DNA from: Breoghania sp.
GTDB taxonomy: Bacteria > Pseudomonadota > Alphaproteobacteria > Rhizobiales > Stappiaceae
Direction: 5' to 3'
Assembly: GCF_030066895.1 (NCBI RefSeq)
Contig: NZ_JASJAV010000032.1
Location: 1-64,000, forward strand
Length of the DNA: 64,000 nt
Of this stretch, positions 31,333-43,626 are shown piece by piece. The notes beneath the pieces were generated by a model. It did not search any database. It was not told where the DNA came from and saw nothing but the letters and a program-made list of their open reading frames with translations. Both the position numbers and the translations under genes were made by a program. Numbering within the stretch: the stretch's first letter is position 1; each line of letters starts with the position of its first letter.

Positions 31333-32364
31333 ACGCATTCTTGCATCACTAAGTCTAGACGCGCTGACGCTTTCCACGACCACGCCTACCTTTGCCGCCG
31401 GCGAGCTGAACATCCTGACATGGGAAGGCTACGCCGACCCGAGCTTCATCAAGTCGTTCGAGTAGGCGACCGGCTGCAAGGTGAATGCGACCTATGTCGG
31501 TTCCAACGACGACTTCGCGCCCAAGCTTGCAGCGGGTGGCGGCGTGTTCGATCTGGTCTCGCCCTCCATCGATAGTACCGCCCCGCTGATTGCCGCCGGT
31601 TTCGTGGAAGAGGTCGACACTTCCAAGCTCGACCATTGGGGCGATCTCTACGAGAAGTTCCGCAAGTCGGACGGCATCAACGCCGATGGCAAGGCTTATG
31701 GTGTTCCCTATTCCTGGGGTGCCATCGCCTTCATGTACCGGCCCGACAAGTTCGAAGAGGCTTCGACCTCGATCTCCGATCTCTGGGACCCGGCCTTTGA
31801 GGGCAAGGTTTCGCTGTGGAACGACAAGAGCGCCATCTATGTCGCCGCCCGTCTCAACGGCCTACCACCTGAGCGACGAACAGATTGCGGTGGCTCAGAA
31901 GAAGCTGATCGAACAGCGCCCGCTGATCCGCAAGTACTGGTCGACGGCCGGTGAACTCGTCGATCTCTTCAAGTTCGGCGAAGTCTGGATCTCCAACACC
32001 TGGGCCGGCTACCAGTCCTCGTTGCTGGCCGCCGAAGGCATCAAGGTCGTGGAGTTCATTCCGAAGGAAAATGCCGAAGGCTGGATGGACAGCTTCATGA
32101 CCGTGAAGGGCACGACCAACGAGAAATGTGCCTACAAGTTCCTGAACATGATGACCGGCGAGGCCGGACAATGCGGCGTGGCCAATGTGAACGGCTATTC
32201 CGTCACCAATCCGGTTGCCGCCAAGAACTGCATGAGCGAAGAGCAGTTCACCGCACTCCACCAGGACGACCCCGATTATCTCGACAGTCTCCTTACTCTG
32301 GGAGAACCTCGGCCCCCGGCTTCAGGCCTACACCAATACCTGGAACGCCGTGAAAGCCCAGTGA
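31322..32364 (+). pseudogene. Polyamine-type ABC transporter, periplasmic binding protein, interrupted
   Basis: ATG 31322 with AGGGGAAG upstream. A signal peptide (about residues 1-25) is followed by LNILTWEGYADPSFIKSFE, typical of PotD/PotF-like spermidine/putrescine binding proteins (SBP family 1/8). TAG at 31463-31465 interrupts FE-stop-ATGCKV (former CAG). A frame change near 31862 and another near 32290 break the rest, which otherwise reads through to TGA at 32362-32364. First gene of a binding protein, ATPase, permease, permease cluster. Ligand is inferred only from family. Confidence 0.75.
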
Positions 32365-32417
32365 TCTCTGCCCCGGATCGAACAATCGGCCCGGGACCTG
32401 CCGCCCGGAGAGCGTAA

Positions 32418-33503
32418 ATGAGCGAGATTGTTCGGATTGAAAGCCTGTCGAAGCACTTCGGCAGCGTAATCGGGGTCGACGAGATAGACCTGGGATATGG
32501 GCATCAGGGTCGGTGAATTCGTGACCCTGCTGGGCCCTTCCGGCTGCGGAAAGTCGGTCTTGCTGCGCATGATCGGCGGCTTCGAGGAGTCGACCTCCGG
32601 CCGTATCTGGCTGGACGGCAAGGAAGTCACGCACCTGCCGCCGAACAAGCGCGAAGTGAACATGGTCTTTCAGGACTATGCGCTCTTTCCGCATATGAGC
32701 GTCGGCCGGAATGTCGGCTATGGATTGTGCGTCAGCGGCATGGCGAAGGCGGAGATCGAGAAGCGTGCCCGTGAAACGCTGGCGCTTGTCGGGCACGCCG
32801 ACAAGTTCGACGTCCGGCCGCACCAGATGTCGGGCGACCAACGCCAGCGCGTTTCACTTGCAAGGACCTCGTGCGCCGGCCCAAGCTGCTCGATGAGCCG
32901 CTCTCCGCTCTCGATGCGAACCTGCGCGAGGTCATGCAGGTGGAATTGCGTCACCTGCACCAGAAGGTCGGCCTCACCTTCGTGATGGTCACCCACGATC
33001 AGGACGAAGCCCTCGCCATGGCGGATCGGGTTCTGGTCATGCGCGACGGCAAGGTCGTGCAGGACGGCTCGACCGAAGACCTCTACGACCGCCCTGCCAC
33101 CCCCTATGTGGCCGGTTTTGTCGGCTCCACGAACCTCTTTTCCTCCAGTGTCGCGGCCGGTCGGGTCGACTGTTTCGGACAGGAACTGACGCTTCCCACC
33201 AATCTCGCCTCACGAGCCAACGGTCTATTCGGTTTCCGCCCGGAAAAGGCGCACTTCCTGTCCCCGGACGAGAACTCTGCCGAAACGAAGGCTGGCAACA
33301 TCCTACGCGGCACCGTGGAGGAGGTTTTCTATCACGGCAGCATCGCACGGATCGTTCTGAAGCTCGCACACGGAACAATCCTTCTGGAGCTTCAGAACAA
33401 GTACATTTCCAGGCGTGGCGGCCTGCCTCGGCTTGGAACGGAGCTGGCCGTGAGCGTCGCCCCTGAGGTGATCATGGCATTCGACGCGGAGGCCGCGGCA
33501 TGA
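32418..33503 (+). pseudogene. Polyamine-type ABC transporter, ATP-binding subunit, frameshifted
   Basis: ATG 32418 with GGAG upstream. Walker A LGPSGCGKSV, Q-loop MVFQDYALFPHMSV and H-loop VTHDQDEALAMADR are present, followed by a TOBE-like C-terminal domain. Damage: a frame change near 32500, the signature LSGGQ altered to MSGDQ, and another frame change near 32865. The Walker B region is shortened (RRPKLLDEPLSALD lacks the usual three to four leucines before DEP). It overlaps the permease start by four bases (ATGA). Non-functional as written. Confidence 0.75.
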
Positions 33504-34353
33504 CGCTGAACCCGCGCCTTCGTTTGGCGATGGTTCTGTCGCCGCCGATCATCTGGACAATCCTGTTCATGTTCGTTCCCTATACGATCCTGCTCGTCTA
33601 TTCCTTCTGGAAGGCCCAGTTTCCGCTCTTCATTCCCGCCTTCCAGTTCGGCAACTACATAGAGCTGACGACCGACCCGCAATATGGGCGCGTATTGCTG
33701 CGCACTCTCAAGATCGCGTGTCTCGTCAACTTCTTCGTGTTCCTGCTCGCCTATTCCTTCGCCTATTTCCTTGTCTTCAAGGTCAGGACGACGGCGACGC
33801 GCACTGCACTTTACATGTCCGTCGTCGCGCCGCTGTGGGTCAGCTATCTGCTGCGCGCCTACACGTGGAAAACGATCCTCGGCACCTGAATTCCTTCCTG
33901 ATGTCGACCGGCGTGATCAGCGAGCCCTCCTCGATCTTTCTCTACAATCAGGCGGCGATGGTGCTGACCCTCACCTATGTCTTCATCCCCTTCATGGTGA
34001 TGCCGATCTACGCGGCGCTGGAGAAGATACCGCCCTTGTTGAAGAAAGCCTCCGCAGATCTTGGCGAAAGCCGCCTTGCCACCTTCGTGAAGATCACACT
34101 GCCCCTGTCGATAACCGGCGTGGTCGCGGGTTTCACCATGATCTTCTGCCTCGCATTCGGCGACTTCATCGCCCCGTTCCTCGTTGGCGGACCGGACGGC
34201 ATCATGATCGCCAATGTGATCGCATCGCAATTCGGCGTGGCTCTCAATTGGCCGCTGGGCTCCGCCCTTGCGCTGGTCATGCTGGTGATCGTCCTCAGCA
34301 TCATTTCCGCCTCCGACCGTTTCGAGCGTCTTGGTGCGGGGCGGCTGTCCTGA
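33500..34353 (+). pseudogene. Polyamine-type ABC transporter, permease 1 (PotB-like), frameshifted
   Basis: ATG 33500 with GGAGG seven bases upstream. Six hydrophobic segments are distributed as in PotB-like permeases, and the cytoplasmic EAA loop is visible as ASADLGESRLATFVKITLP. A single frame change near 33888 (ILGT then FLMSTG) splits it. Ends in TGA 34351-34353, directly against the next permease. Confidence 0.75.
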
Positions 34354-35178
34354 TCGGTTACAACAAGACTTTCGATGAGACCCGCGCCCGGCTCGAAAGA
34401 GCCGTCTGGAAACTCGGCATAGCCCCGATCCTGGCCTTCCTCTATGTGCCGATCGCGGTGCTTGTCGGCCTACAGCTTCAACGCCTCGTGCTCGCTGAGC
34501 TGGCCGATGAGCGGCTTCACGCTCGACTGGTACGTGAAGCTTTCGCAGAACGAGCAACTCATCACCGCGGCCTGGAATTCCCTCTATGTCGCGGCCTGTG
34601 CAACGGCGCTGACCCTGATCATCGGCGTTCCCGCCGCCATGGCGCTCGACCAGATCCACTTTCCCGGCAAGGGCATCTTACGCAAGTTCATCCTGCTGCC
34701 CATTGCGCTGTCTGGCATCATCACCGACATTTCCATGCTGACCATGTTCCGCCTGTTCGGAGTCAATCTCAGCCTGGAGACGGTCATCGTGGGTCACGCC
34801 AAGGCCCTGCTAGCGGTGGTCGTGACGCAGGTCTTCGCGCGCCTGCAACGGCTCCCCAAGAGCTACTCGGAAGCTTCGAACGGCCTGGGCGCGAGCGGGC
34901 TGCAGACCTTCTTCCTCGTGACGCTCCCCAATATCCGCTCCGCCGTGATCGGTGCGGGGCTGCTCAGCTTCACCCTCAGCTTCGACGAGATCCCGGTCAC
35001 GTTCTTCCTGACCGGCCGGGGCAACACCTTGCCCATGTACATCTGGTCGACGCTGCGGCGCGGTCTGACGCCGGAAATCAATGCCGTCGGTGCCCTCATC
35101 GTTGCCGCCTCGGCAATCCTGATCCTCGTATCCGTGCTGCTGCTGCGGGATGATGTAAACGCCCACCAATGGGCATAA
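34347..35178 (+). pseudogene. Polyamine-type ABC transporter, permease 2 (PotC-like), frameshifted
   Basis: The reading frame emerges at the stop of permease 1 with GYNKTFDETRARLERAVW and a first membrane helix. No standard start codon is present, so the original start may be mutated. A frame change near 34475 precedes the conserved part, which includes the EAA loop YSEASNGLGASGLQTFFLVTLP and helices to the TAA at 35176-35178. The LPK before YSEA fits PotC-type permeases. Confidence 0.7.
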
Positions 35179-35196
35179 TAATCCGGAGGTTTCACA

Positions 35197-36682
35197 GTGA
35201 ATAAGCATATCAGCGTCGATCCTGACGTGCTCAAGGCGTCGTTCATCGACGGCAAGTGGCAGGACGGTTCCAAGGGTACATTCGAAGTCCGCAACCCGCA
35301 TGACGGGGCCCTGCTGCACAATGTGGGATATGCCGGGGCGGACGATGTCGCCGCCGCCGTTGCCTCCGCTCATGCAGCCCAGCCCGCATGGGCCGCCCTC
35401 TCCAACATCGAACGCGCCCAGATCATGCGCCGGATCCACCAGATCTTTCTGGAAAAGGCCGAACCCATCGCCCAGATGATTACAGCGGAAATCGGCAAGA
35501 CGATCACCGATGCCCGCGAGGAGGTCTTCGAATATTCCGCTCCCTCCTATGCGAAGTCGGCCGAGGAAATCCTGCGCCATCGGGGCTTGAGTTTCCCCTC
35601 GACCCAGGAGCGGACCCGCAACAAGCGCCTCGTCATGACGCACCGCCCGCTCGGCGTCGTGGCCGCCATCAAGCCCTACAATTTCCCCACTGACATCTCC
35701 TCCATCGCGCTGGTGCATATCGTGGCGGCGGGCAACACGGTCATCTGGAAGCCGTCGGAATATGCGGCTGTTTCCTGCGCCATGCTCGGAGTGGTCTTCA
35801 AGGAGGCGGGCGTTACCGACGGCGTGATCAACATCGTGCAGGGCAAGGGCGATGTCGGTGCGGCCCTCGTCGATGCAAAGGGCGTCGACGGCGTGTTCTT
35901 CACCGGATCGACCGCGACGGGCCGCAAGATCGCCGAGAAATGCGCGCTGCACCCGCACCTTCTGGAACTGGGCGGCGACGCCCTTCATCATCATGGACGA
36001 TGCCGATGTCGATACGGCCGTCGACGGCGCGATGAACGGCTGCTTCTACTATTCGGGCCAGGTCTGCACTTTCGCGGAACGCGTGCTGGTGCATGAAAAG
36101 GTCTATGACGAATTCCTGGAGAAGTTCCGCGCCAAGGCGTCCGAACTCAAGATCGGCCATCCCGCACTCGAAATGACCGAAATGGGGCCGCTCTGTAACG
36201 CGGACACGCTCAATCGGGTCAAGGCGCATGTCGAGGATGCCATCGCCAAGGACGCGAAGGTCGAGCCGTTCGGGTTGGAGGAAGGCCTCTATTTCCCGGC
36301 GACCATCCTCACCGATGTCACCACTGACATGGACATCATGCGCGAGGAAACCTTCGGCCCGTTTGCCCCGATCTACAAGTTCTCCGACGTGCAGGAAGCC
36401 ATCGACATTGCCCATATCTCGGGGCTCGGCCTGATCGCGTCGCTCTGGACGCGGGATCTGGCGACCGCCTGGAAGGTCGGCGAAGCGTTGCCGCACGGCT
36501 CGGTCAACATCAACGAGACGTCCAACTACTGGGATCAGCTTGCCCCCTTCGGCGGTGCCGAGCTCTCCGGTGTTGGCCGCGAACTCAGTCAGTGGTTCCT
36601 GGAGACATTCACCGAGAAGAAGCTGCTGGTCTTCGATCTGGACGGCGAGACCTACAACCGACGCGCCGAAGGCGGCTGGTAG
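35197..36682 (+). pseudogene. NAD(P)-dependent aldehyde dehydrogenase, single frameshift
   Basis: GTG 35197 with GGAGGT six bases upstream. Oxidises an aldehyde to the acid. The oxyanion Asn segment (IKPYNFPTD), the general-base Glu in LLELGG and the nucleophile Cys in YYSGQVCTFAERV are present, as is the C-terminal NYWDQLAPFGG. One frame change near 35977, just after the LELGG motif, separates the halves. At about 495 codons the length is normal. It follows the transporter permease by 18 bases and precedes a hairpin. Substrate could be succinate semialdehyde or a related amine-derived aldehyde. Confidence 0.8.
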
Positions 36683-36690
36683 GCACATTC

Positions 36691-36720
36691 GGGCGGCCTG
36701 CCCCATATTTCAGGCCGCCC
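36691..36720 (+). terminator. Hairpin, possible terminator
   Basis: A perfect 10-bp stem (GGGCGGCCTG / CAGGCCGCCC) with a 10-base loop lies eight bases after the stop of the aldehyde dehydrogenase. No T-run follows, so it may stabilise the mRNA end or give weak termination. Confidence 0.55.
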
Positions 36721-36838
36721 TCCACCGGGACACATTCCCGGCGCGCACGATTGGTTCTCGAGCGCGCCGGACAGACGAAAACACGTTTTCATGGCGTCGC
36801 GGCCGGCTGCGGCAGATGCGTAATGATGGAGTTCGACC

Positions 36839-38263
36839 ATGGACAAGCAGATGTTGATCGGTTCGCAATTCGTGTCCGGCACGGAGACCGAGGAGACGAT
36901 CTACAGCCCCCGCACGGGCGAAACGGTCATGACATTGCCCGAAGCCTCCGTCTCGCAGGTGGAAAGCGCGGTTGATGCGGCTGAAAAGGCCTTTGCGATC
37001 TGGTCGAAGACGCCCCCGGCCGAGCGGGCCGGGTATCTTCTTCAGATCGCGGATCGCATCGAGGCGGAAGCCGACGGCTTCGCCGCCCTCGAAGCCCTCA
37101 ATTGCGGCAAGCCGATCAACGCTGTGCGGAATGACGAAATCCCGGCCATCGTCAACTGCTACCGTTTCTTCGCAGGCGCAGCGCGGTGCGTTCCTGCGAG
37201 TGCGGCGAGCGAATATATGGCCGGGCACACCTCGATGATCCGGCGCGATCCGGTCGGCATCGTCGCCTCCATCGCGCCGTGGAACTATCCGCTGATGATG
37301 ATGGCCTGGAAACTCGCGCCCGCGATTGCCGGGGGCAACACGGTCATCTTCAAGCCATCGGAACAGACCCCGTTCACCGCGCTTAAAATGGCGAAGCTTC
37401 TTGCCGACATTCTGCCGGAAGGCGTGGTCAACGTCGTGCTCGGACGCGGTGCGGCCGTCGGCAATGCCCTGATCAACCATCCTAAGGTGAACATGATCTC
37501 GATCACCGGCGATGTCGGCACGGGAAAGAAGGTCATTCAGGCGGCATCCCAGAGCGTGAAGCGCACCCATCTGGAACTCGGCGGAAAGGCCCCGGTCATC
37601 GTCTATGACGACGCTGATCTGGAAGCTGTTGTCAAAGGACTTCGGGTCTTTGGCTACTACAATGCCGATCAGGACTGCACTGCGGCTTGCCAGATCTATG
37701 CCGATGTCCGGATCTACGACAAATTCGTCGCCGACCTCGCCTCCGAAGTCTCGAAGATCGCCTATGCGCAAGCCGATGAAGAAACGAACGAGATCGAGCC
37801 GCTCATCTCCACCCGCCAGCGAGACCGTGTGGCCGGCTTCGTTGACCGCGCGCTGGAAATGCCGCACATAGAAGCAGTCACCCGCGGCAAGGTGCACGAG
37901 GACAACGGCTTCTTCTACCAGTCGACCGTTATTACCGGGGCGCTGCAATCCGACGAGATCGTACGCAAGGAAGTGTTCGGCCCGGTCGTATCCGTCACCC
38001 GGTTCTCAGAGGTGGATGACGCGGTGACCTGGGCTAATGACAGCGACTATGGCCTGGCGTCTTTGATCTGGACCAGGGATGTCTCGCGCGCCATGTCGAC
38101 CTCCGCCCGCCTGCGCTACGGCTGCACATGGGTAAATACCCATTTCATGCTGGTCAACGAGATGCCGCATGGCGGGTTGAAGCAATCGGGCTACGGCAAG
38201 GACATGTCGCAATATGCGCTGGAGGACTACACCGTCGTCCGCCACGTGATGATCGCGCATTAG
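36839..38263 (+). CDS. patD: Gamma-aminobutyraldehyde dehydrogenase-like aldehyde dehydrogenase
   Basis: Intact, 474 residues, ATG with GGAG eight bases upstream. The enzyme would oxidise 4-aminobutyraldehyde (from putrescine) to GABA with NAD. Catalytic residues are in place: Asn149 in PWNYP, Glu246 in LELGG and Cys280 in [13 protein letters not shown]. The Q-DCTAAC context is typical of the YdcW/PatD group. It fits the adjacent polyamine-type transporter and the FAD amine oxidases. A betaine-aldehyde-dehydrogenase-like activity is the main alternative. One of the few undamaged long genes in the window. Converges with the GMC gene on the other strand. Confidence 0.8.
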   Translation: MDKQMLIGSQFVSGTETEETIYSPRTGETVMTLPEASVSQVESAVDAAEKAFAIWSKTPPAERAGYLLQIADRIEAEADGFAALEALNCGKPINAVRNDEIPAIVNCYRFFAGAARCVPASAASEYMAGHTSMIRRDPVGIVASIAPWNYPLMMMAWKLAPAIAGGNTVIFKPSEQTPFTALKMAKLLADILPEGVVNVVLGRGAAVGNALINHPKVNMISITGDVGTGKKVIQAASQSVKRTHLELGGKAPVIVYDDADLEAVVKGLRVFGYYNADQDCTAACQIYADVRIYDKFVADLASEVSKIAYAQADEETNEIEPLISTRQRDRVAGFVDRALEMPHIEAVTRGKVHEDNGFFYQSTVITGALQSDEIVRKEVFGPVVSVTRFSEVDDAVTWANDSDYGLASLIWTRDVSRAMSTSARLRYGCTWVNTHFMLVNEMPHGGLKQSGYGKDMSQYALEDYTVVRHVMIAH

Positions 38264-38362
38264 TCCTCGGCGGACAGGCGGCACCTGTAACGCAAAGCCT
38301 GAACGGGGCTGCCACGCAGCTCCGCTTCTCGAGCCTCTGAAACAAGGACTTGCCGATCCTGT

Positions 38363-39974
38363 CTATTGATCCTGAAGAATCAGATCTGCCGCCTTTTCGC
38401 CTACCATGATCGCGGGCGCATTGGTGTTGCCGGTAGTGAGCGTCGGGAAAATCGAGGCATTCGCCACGCGTAGCCCCGTCAGGCCATGCACTCGCAAGCG
38501 GGAATCCACAACGTCCAGCTCCGGATCTGGCCCCATGCGGCAGGTGCTGACCGGGTGAAACACGGTTCCAGGGCGCTTGCGGCAATCTTCCAGCATTTCC
38601 TCATCGGATGAGACCGAAGGGCCCGGTTCGATCTCTTCCTGATAATGATAGAGGATAGAGCTGGCGCCTCGACCAAAGCACGCACGAGTTTGGACGCGGC
38701 TACGATATCCTGGCGATCTTGATCCGTGGCCAGATAATTCGGATGGATGGACGGCGCGACGGTCGGGTCCGTGCTCTTGATCGCCAAATGGTCCCGGCTT
38801 GTCGGACGGGTCGGCTGTGCTGCCAGAATGAAGCCTGAGAAGGGGTCCGGTTTCATCAAGGGCCGTTCGCCCGGAGGCGCTTTGCTGTAGCTTATGGGCG
38901 AAAAGAACAACTGCATATCGGGAACGGTGAGAGCCGGAGAGGACCGCACGAATCCACCTGCGTGATTGATACCCAAAGACAACGGGTCGCTGCGCGTCAG
39001 CAGATACTGCAAGCCGTAACGCAGGCGGCCGAAGAGTGGCGACAGCTTGTCGTTGAGCGTTGGCACCTTGGAGCGGAAGAGATAGTTGATGCAGAGATGG
39101 TCCTGAAGGTGTTGCCTCACGCCTTCGAGCGCCGCGACGACGGGAATTTCCAGATCCTGCAGGAGCGATCCGGGGCCAAAACGCCAGGCAGTTGAAGTAG
39201 CTGCGGGGAATTGATCGCGCCTGCCGAAAGGATCACTTTCCGCCGGGCGCGTACTTCATAGTCTTTTCCGGCGCGTCGGTACCGCACCCCGGTTGCATGA
39301 CTTCCCTCAAACAGTATCCGTTGGGCGAATGCACCGGTTTCGACCCGCAGGTTTGCGCGGCCTTTCGCCGGACGCAGATAGGCCCGGGAGTCCGACATGC
39401 GGCGACAGTCCTTGGTGGTGATCTGATAAATGCCGACTCCTTCCAGGGACGGCCCGTTCTTCGTTTCGCGAAAGGCCGAGCGACTGTCCGACTTCGATGA
39501 AGGGTTCGCAAAGAGGATGAACGTCCCGCTCCTTGCTTTCGATGCGAAGCGGCCCTCCCCGCCGCGCAACTCGGTTGCGCCGCGGTCGCTGCTTTCCATC
39601 TTGCGGAAATAAGGCATAACGTCGGACCACCACCAGCCCGGATTGCCCATGGCCTCCCAACCGTCAAAATCGGACGGATGGCCGCGCACGAAGATCATCG
39701 CATTTATGGAGCTCGATCCGCCGAGCGCCTTGCCACGCGGCCAGTAGGATTGCCGTCCGTTCAGCCCCGGATCGGTCTCCGTCATGTACATCCAGTTGAC
39801 ATTGCGATCGTAGAACGCCTTGCCGTATCCGATGGGAACCGTCAGCCAGAACTTCCGGTCGCTGCCACCGGCTTCCAGTAGCAGAACCGAATAGCGCCCG
39901 TTTTCCGACAATCTGTTGGCAAGGACGCAGCCGGCGGAACCGGCCCCGACGATGATGAAGTCAAACTCGGACAT
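38363..39974 (-). pseudogene. GMC-family FAD oxidoreductase (choline-dehydrogenase-like), frameshifted
   Basis: ATG 39974 (MSEFDFIIVGAGSAG) is preferred because the FAD-binding GAGSAG lies at the normal distance. An in-frame ATG at 40007 adds 11 unlikely residues. Also visible: the GMC signature [27 protein letters not shown], and the C-terminal HPVSTCRMG with [14 protein letters not shown], the flavin/active-site end. Frame changes lie near 39140 and 38630, and a compensating pair lies near 39500. Family members oxidise alcohols such as choline at the inner membrane or in the cytoplasm. The substrate is not evident. Confidence 0.8.
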
Positions 39975-40246
39975 GACTACCCAGGTTCCATCCGCCCATT
40001 CCGACATGCCGTGTCGCTGGGGTTCTTGAGTTGAACGAAAGCCTAGGTCCGGATTGGTCTGACAGGTATATCCATTTCAAGTTCTTCGTCATACGCATTC
40101 TCCTGCGTCACCCACCGAGGGCGAACGACCAAGCTCCTGGACACTCGGGCATAAATGATCCCGATGAAAGAAGAGAATGGATCTGCACAGCCAGCGTGCG
40201 TGAGCAGACAGTGTATCGGAACGATCTGGCGGGAGATCGAAGGCAC

Positions 40247-41489
40247 GTGGCAAAGGAAATCATTATCATCGACGCCGGGATCACCGGAGTGGCGACCGCC
40301 GAGTGGCTGCGCAGAGACGGCTGGAAAACAACGCTGATCGATCCGGTAGAACCCCGATTCTCCTAAGCAGACCTCCTATGGCAATGCGGGGCTTCTGGTG
40401 CGGGTCTCCATGATGCCGGTTGCCTCCCCTTCCCTTGTCCGCAAGGCACCGGCGATGATCCTCGATCCCGGTTCACCGCTTTACATGCGATGGTTTTATC
40501 TGCCGCGGCTGCTCCCCTGGCTGATCCCGTTTTTCCTCAATCTCTCGCCAAGCAGGCTCGGCCCGATCACCGAAGTGCTGTCGCAAGTCACCTTTGACTG
40601 CAACGACCAGCACATGGCGCTCGCCAAAGGCACCGCAGCAGAGCGCCATCTCACCCGCGGCGAACTCGTGACGCTCTATGGCCAGGAAGACGATTACCGC
40701 TCCGACCGGCTGACCATCGAGATACGGCGAAAGTTCGGGTTCGAACCTCGTTGCATAGGTCGGAACGAGCTGCGGGAAAGAGAGCCGAACCTCGGCCCCG
40801 CCTATACGTTCGCGACGGTCTTTGACGACTACACCTGGCTGACCTCTCCGGGCGACTATGTCGCGAACCTGTTTGCGCATTACTGCGCTCAGGGAGGAAC
40901 CTTTATCCGGGGCAAAGTGGTCGACCTGACACAGGGACCCATGCCCTCGGTCACGCTTGACGGCGGCGAAACGTTCAAGGCCGACAAGATCACCCTAACC
41001 GCCAGTGTCTGGTCCGGTCCGCTGGCGAAAAAACTCGGGGTAAAGGTCAAGGTGACGGCGGAACGGGGCTATCATCTGGCCCTAAACAATCCGGCCTTTA
41101 CTGCTCCCCAGCCCTATATGGTCACGGATGCGAAGGTCGTCGTGACGCCGATGCAAAACCAGTTGCGTGGGGCCGGTATCGTTGAATTCGCCGGGATAGA
41201 CGATCCGGCTCGAGAAGAACTCGTCGCCTTGATCCGGAAGGCCTTCCGGCGGCTCTATCCGTCGCTGAACATCGATGAGATGGAAAGCTGGATGGGACTA
41301 CGTCCGACGACACCGGACAGCATGCCCGTCCTCGGTGAGGCCCGGGGCGCGCCCAATGTGTTGCACGCCTATGGCGGCCAGCATATTGGCCTGACCATCG
41401 GCCTGAAACTCGGCCGCCTCGTCGCAGAGTTGGCTGGAGGCAGGACGCCGAACGCCAATCTGGTCCCCTACTCACCCGACCGGTTTTAG
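40247..41489 (+). pseudogene. FAD-dependent D-amino-acid dehydrogenase-like oxidoreductase, frameshifted
   Basis: GTG 40247 with purine-rich GGGAGATCGAAGG upstream. The N-terminal nucleotide-binding motif reads IIIDAGITGVATAEWL, where GAGxxG is expected (first Gly to Asp). One frame change near 40360 (between RFS and QTSYGNAGLL) breaks the gene. The remainder is undamaged to TAG at 41487-41489 and includes GLRPTTPDSMPVLGEA and the C-terminal GQHIGLTIG typical of DadA-like enzymes. It points toward the cupin gene. Likely role: oxidative deamination of amino acids or amines. Confidence 0.8.
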
Positions 41490-41502
41490 GTGAGCACCGG
41501 CT

Positions 41503-41868
41503 CTATCCGGTCGGCGAAGCGTTGATGGTGAAAAGCTTGTGGATGTGCTCGTGAATCACCCATTCGCCGGTCCAGCCCTGGGGCAGGACGAGCAGATCCC
41601 CCGGTTCGACATCCCGGCTCCCGTTGCCGTCGGCATTGGTGACGGAGGCCCGCCCGGAGAGAATATGGCAGTACTCGCCCGCCTTGGTGCGATCGGCCGT
41701 GAAGCGCCCCGGCGTGCATTCCCACACACCTATTGTCGTATGTCCGTCCTCCGACGACCAGAGAAGGCTTGATGCCTCCTTCTGGCCTTCGGTCAAAGTG
41801 GTGGGTTCGTCACCAAACTCGCCAAACTTCTGGGTGGCGAGGTCGACAAAGGTCAACAGACTGATCAT
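41503..41868 (-). CDS. Cupin-domain protein
   Basis: Intact, 121 residues from ATG 41868. Single cupin barrel of the type found beside polyamine/amino-acid oxidase genes: TTIGVWECTPGRF, YCHILSGRASVTN and GDLLVLPQGWTGEW. Metal ligands are not obvious beyond the His in YCHIL, so it may bind ligand rather than catalyse. Last gene of the minus-strand transporter cluster, 31 bases after permease 2. Confidence 0.75.
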   Translation of the reverse strand: MISLLTFVDLATQKFGEFGDEPTTLTEGQKEASSLLWSSEDGHTTIGVWECTPGRFTADRTKAGEYCHILSGRASVTNADGNGSRDVEPGDLLVLPQGWTGEWVIHEHIHKLFTINASPTG

Positions 41869-41899
41869 GGAGGCTCCGGGGAATTGGGGGCTAAACGGC

Positions 41900-42727
41900 T
41901 CAACCCTTTGGCGCCTTCTGCTGACCGAAGACCTGAGCCAGGACCATCATGGTGGTGGTGACGCAGATCATGATGGTCGAGATGGAGGCGATCGTCGGAT
42001 CGATCTGATCGCGCAACGCATTGAACATGTTGCGCGTGAGGATCGGGTTGTCCCCGCTCGAGACGAACATGGCCACGACCACCTCATCGAACGAGGTCAG
42101 GAACGACAGGAGTGAGGCGGTAACCACTGCAAAGCGGATCTGCGGCAGGGTGATCGTCAGGAAGGTCTTCCAGCGCGGCGCGCCCAGGCTGCGGGCCGCA
42201 TTCTCCTGGCTCATGTCCTAGCTCTTCAGCGCGGAGCCGATCACGATCACCACCAGAGGCAGCGCCAGGATCGTATGGGCCATGACCAGCCCGCCGACCG
42301 TGTAGAGGATACCGATCTGCGCATAGACATAGAACACGCCGATCGCCACGGGAACCAAGGGCACCATCATCGGCGTGATGAGCAGCAGGAAAGTAATTCG
42401 AACGAGACGGATCTTCGACGCATGCAGCCCGTAAGCCGCAAGTACCCCGAGCGGCGTTGCCACGATCATCGTCAGAAAAGCCGTCTTCAGCGACGTCCGG
42501 GTGCGTTCATCCATTCGGTTGAGGTGAAATAGTTCTCATACCAGCGCAGAGACCAGGTTTCGGGCGGAAACTTCCAGGTACTGGTTGTCGGAAAAGGACA
42601 TGGGCACGACGACCAACGTCGGGATCACCAGAAGCGTCATGATGATCACGGCGACGACATAGAGCCAGAGGCGCTGACCGTGTGTGATCTGGGTTTCGGT
42701 GGTAGGTTTCTTGAGCCAATCGAGCAT
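41900..42727 (-). pseudogene. Second polyamine-type ABC transporter, permease 2 (PotC-like), interrupted
   Basis: ATG 42727 (MLDWLKKP) with GGAGG upstream. The first helix is followed by a frame change near 42560. A TAG at 42218-42220 then splits the EAA region: LKS-stop-DMSQENAARSLGAPRW, where CAG would give the normal sequence. The end is intact to TGA at 41900. Six membrane segments and the EAA loop are recognisable. Confidence 0.75.
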
Positions 42728-43625
42728 CAGTGCCTCCTCCCACGATCTGATCAAGCTTCAGTAAGCGGGATGCCACCCACAGGATCAGGAAGGTCATGGC
42801 CAGAAGCACCACGCCCATGGCGCTTGCCGCGCCCCAACTGACGAAGAGCTCGATGTTGGACACGATCTTCATCGAGACCATGATGACCTTGCCGCCGCCG
42901 AGAACAGCCGGGGTGACGAAGAATCCCAGGCACAGAATGAAGACCATCAGCGTCCTGGCAAAGAGGCCCGGCAGCGTCAGCGGGAAGAAGACATCCCAGA
43001 AGGCGCGCCGCGGATTGGCGCCGAGGTTGGCCGCAGCCTTTACGTAGTCCTTTTCGATGGCCTTCATGGATCCGTATAACGGCAGGATCAGGAAGGGCGG
43101 CATGATGTGCACCATGCCGATCAGCGTGCCGGTCATGTTATGAACCATCTTGATCGGTTCATCCCACAGACCCAGCGAGATCGCCCAGTTGTTGATGAGC
43201 CCCTGCTTTTGCAGCAGCACGAGCCACGCATAGGTTCGCACCAGAAGCGATGTCCAGAACGGTAGTAGCACCGTGATCATGCACAGATTGGCGAGCCGAG
43301 AGGGCAGTTGCGACAGGAAATAGGCCAGCGGATAGCCGATCAGGATGCAGAGCCCCGTGGTCAGGACGCTCACCTCGAACGTCGTGCGGAAGATCCGAAT
43401 GTAGGAGCTGCGCTTTATCATGCGTTGGTAGTTCTCAAGAGAGAACTGGCCGTCACTGCCGAGGAACAAAACGTAGAAAAGCCAGCCGACAGGAACGACC
43501 AGAATGACGAGAACCGTGAGAACTGCCGGCGAACTCAGGCCGAAGAGCTTTATGCGTTCCAGTTTCTCGTCGAGCCGCAGGTCGGACACGTTCGTCCTGT
43601 CCGAATAATCGTGAACTGCCGCCAT
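42723..43625 (-). pseudogene. Second polyamine-type ABC transporter, permease 1 (PotB-like)
   Basis: ATG 43625, one base after the ATPase stop. Undamaged over nearly all its length with six membrane helices and the EAA loop VKAAANLGANPRRAFWDVFFP. The frame as written runs past the expected end into the next gene to 42507. A TGATG overlap at about 42724-42728 suggests the true stop overlapped the next start, with one base lost shortly before it. It may still be functional with an extended C-terminus. Confidence 0.75.
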
Positions 43626-43626
43626 C

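Noticed and set aside
32293-35994. Long minus-strand frames over the first transporter and aldehyde dehydrogenase
   Set aside because: The plus strand carries clear ABC-transporter and dehydrogenase motifs, so these antisense frames have no support.
41496-41511. Short hairpin ACCGG-CTCTAT-CCGGT between convergent genes
   Set aside because: Only five paired bases and no T-run; too weak to call a terminator.
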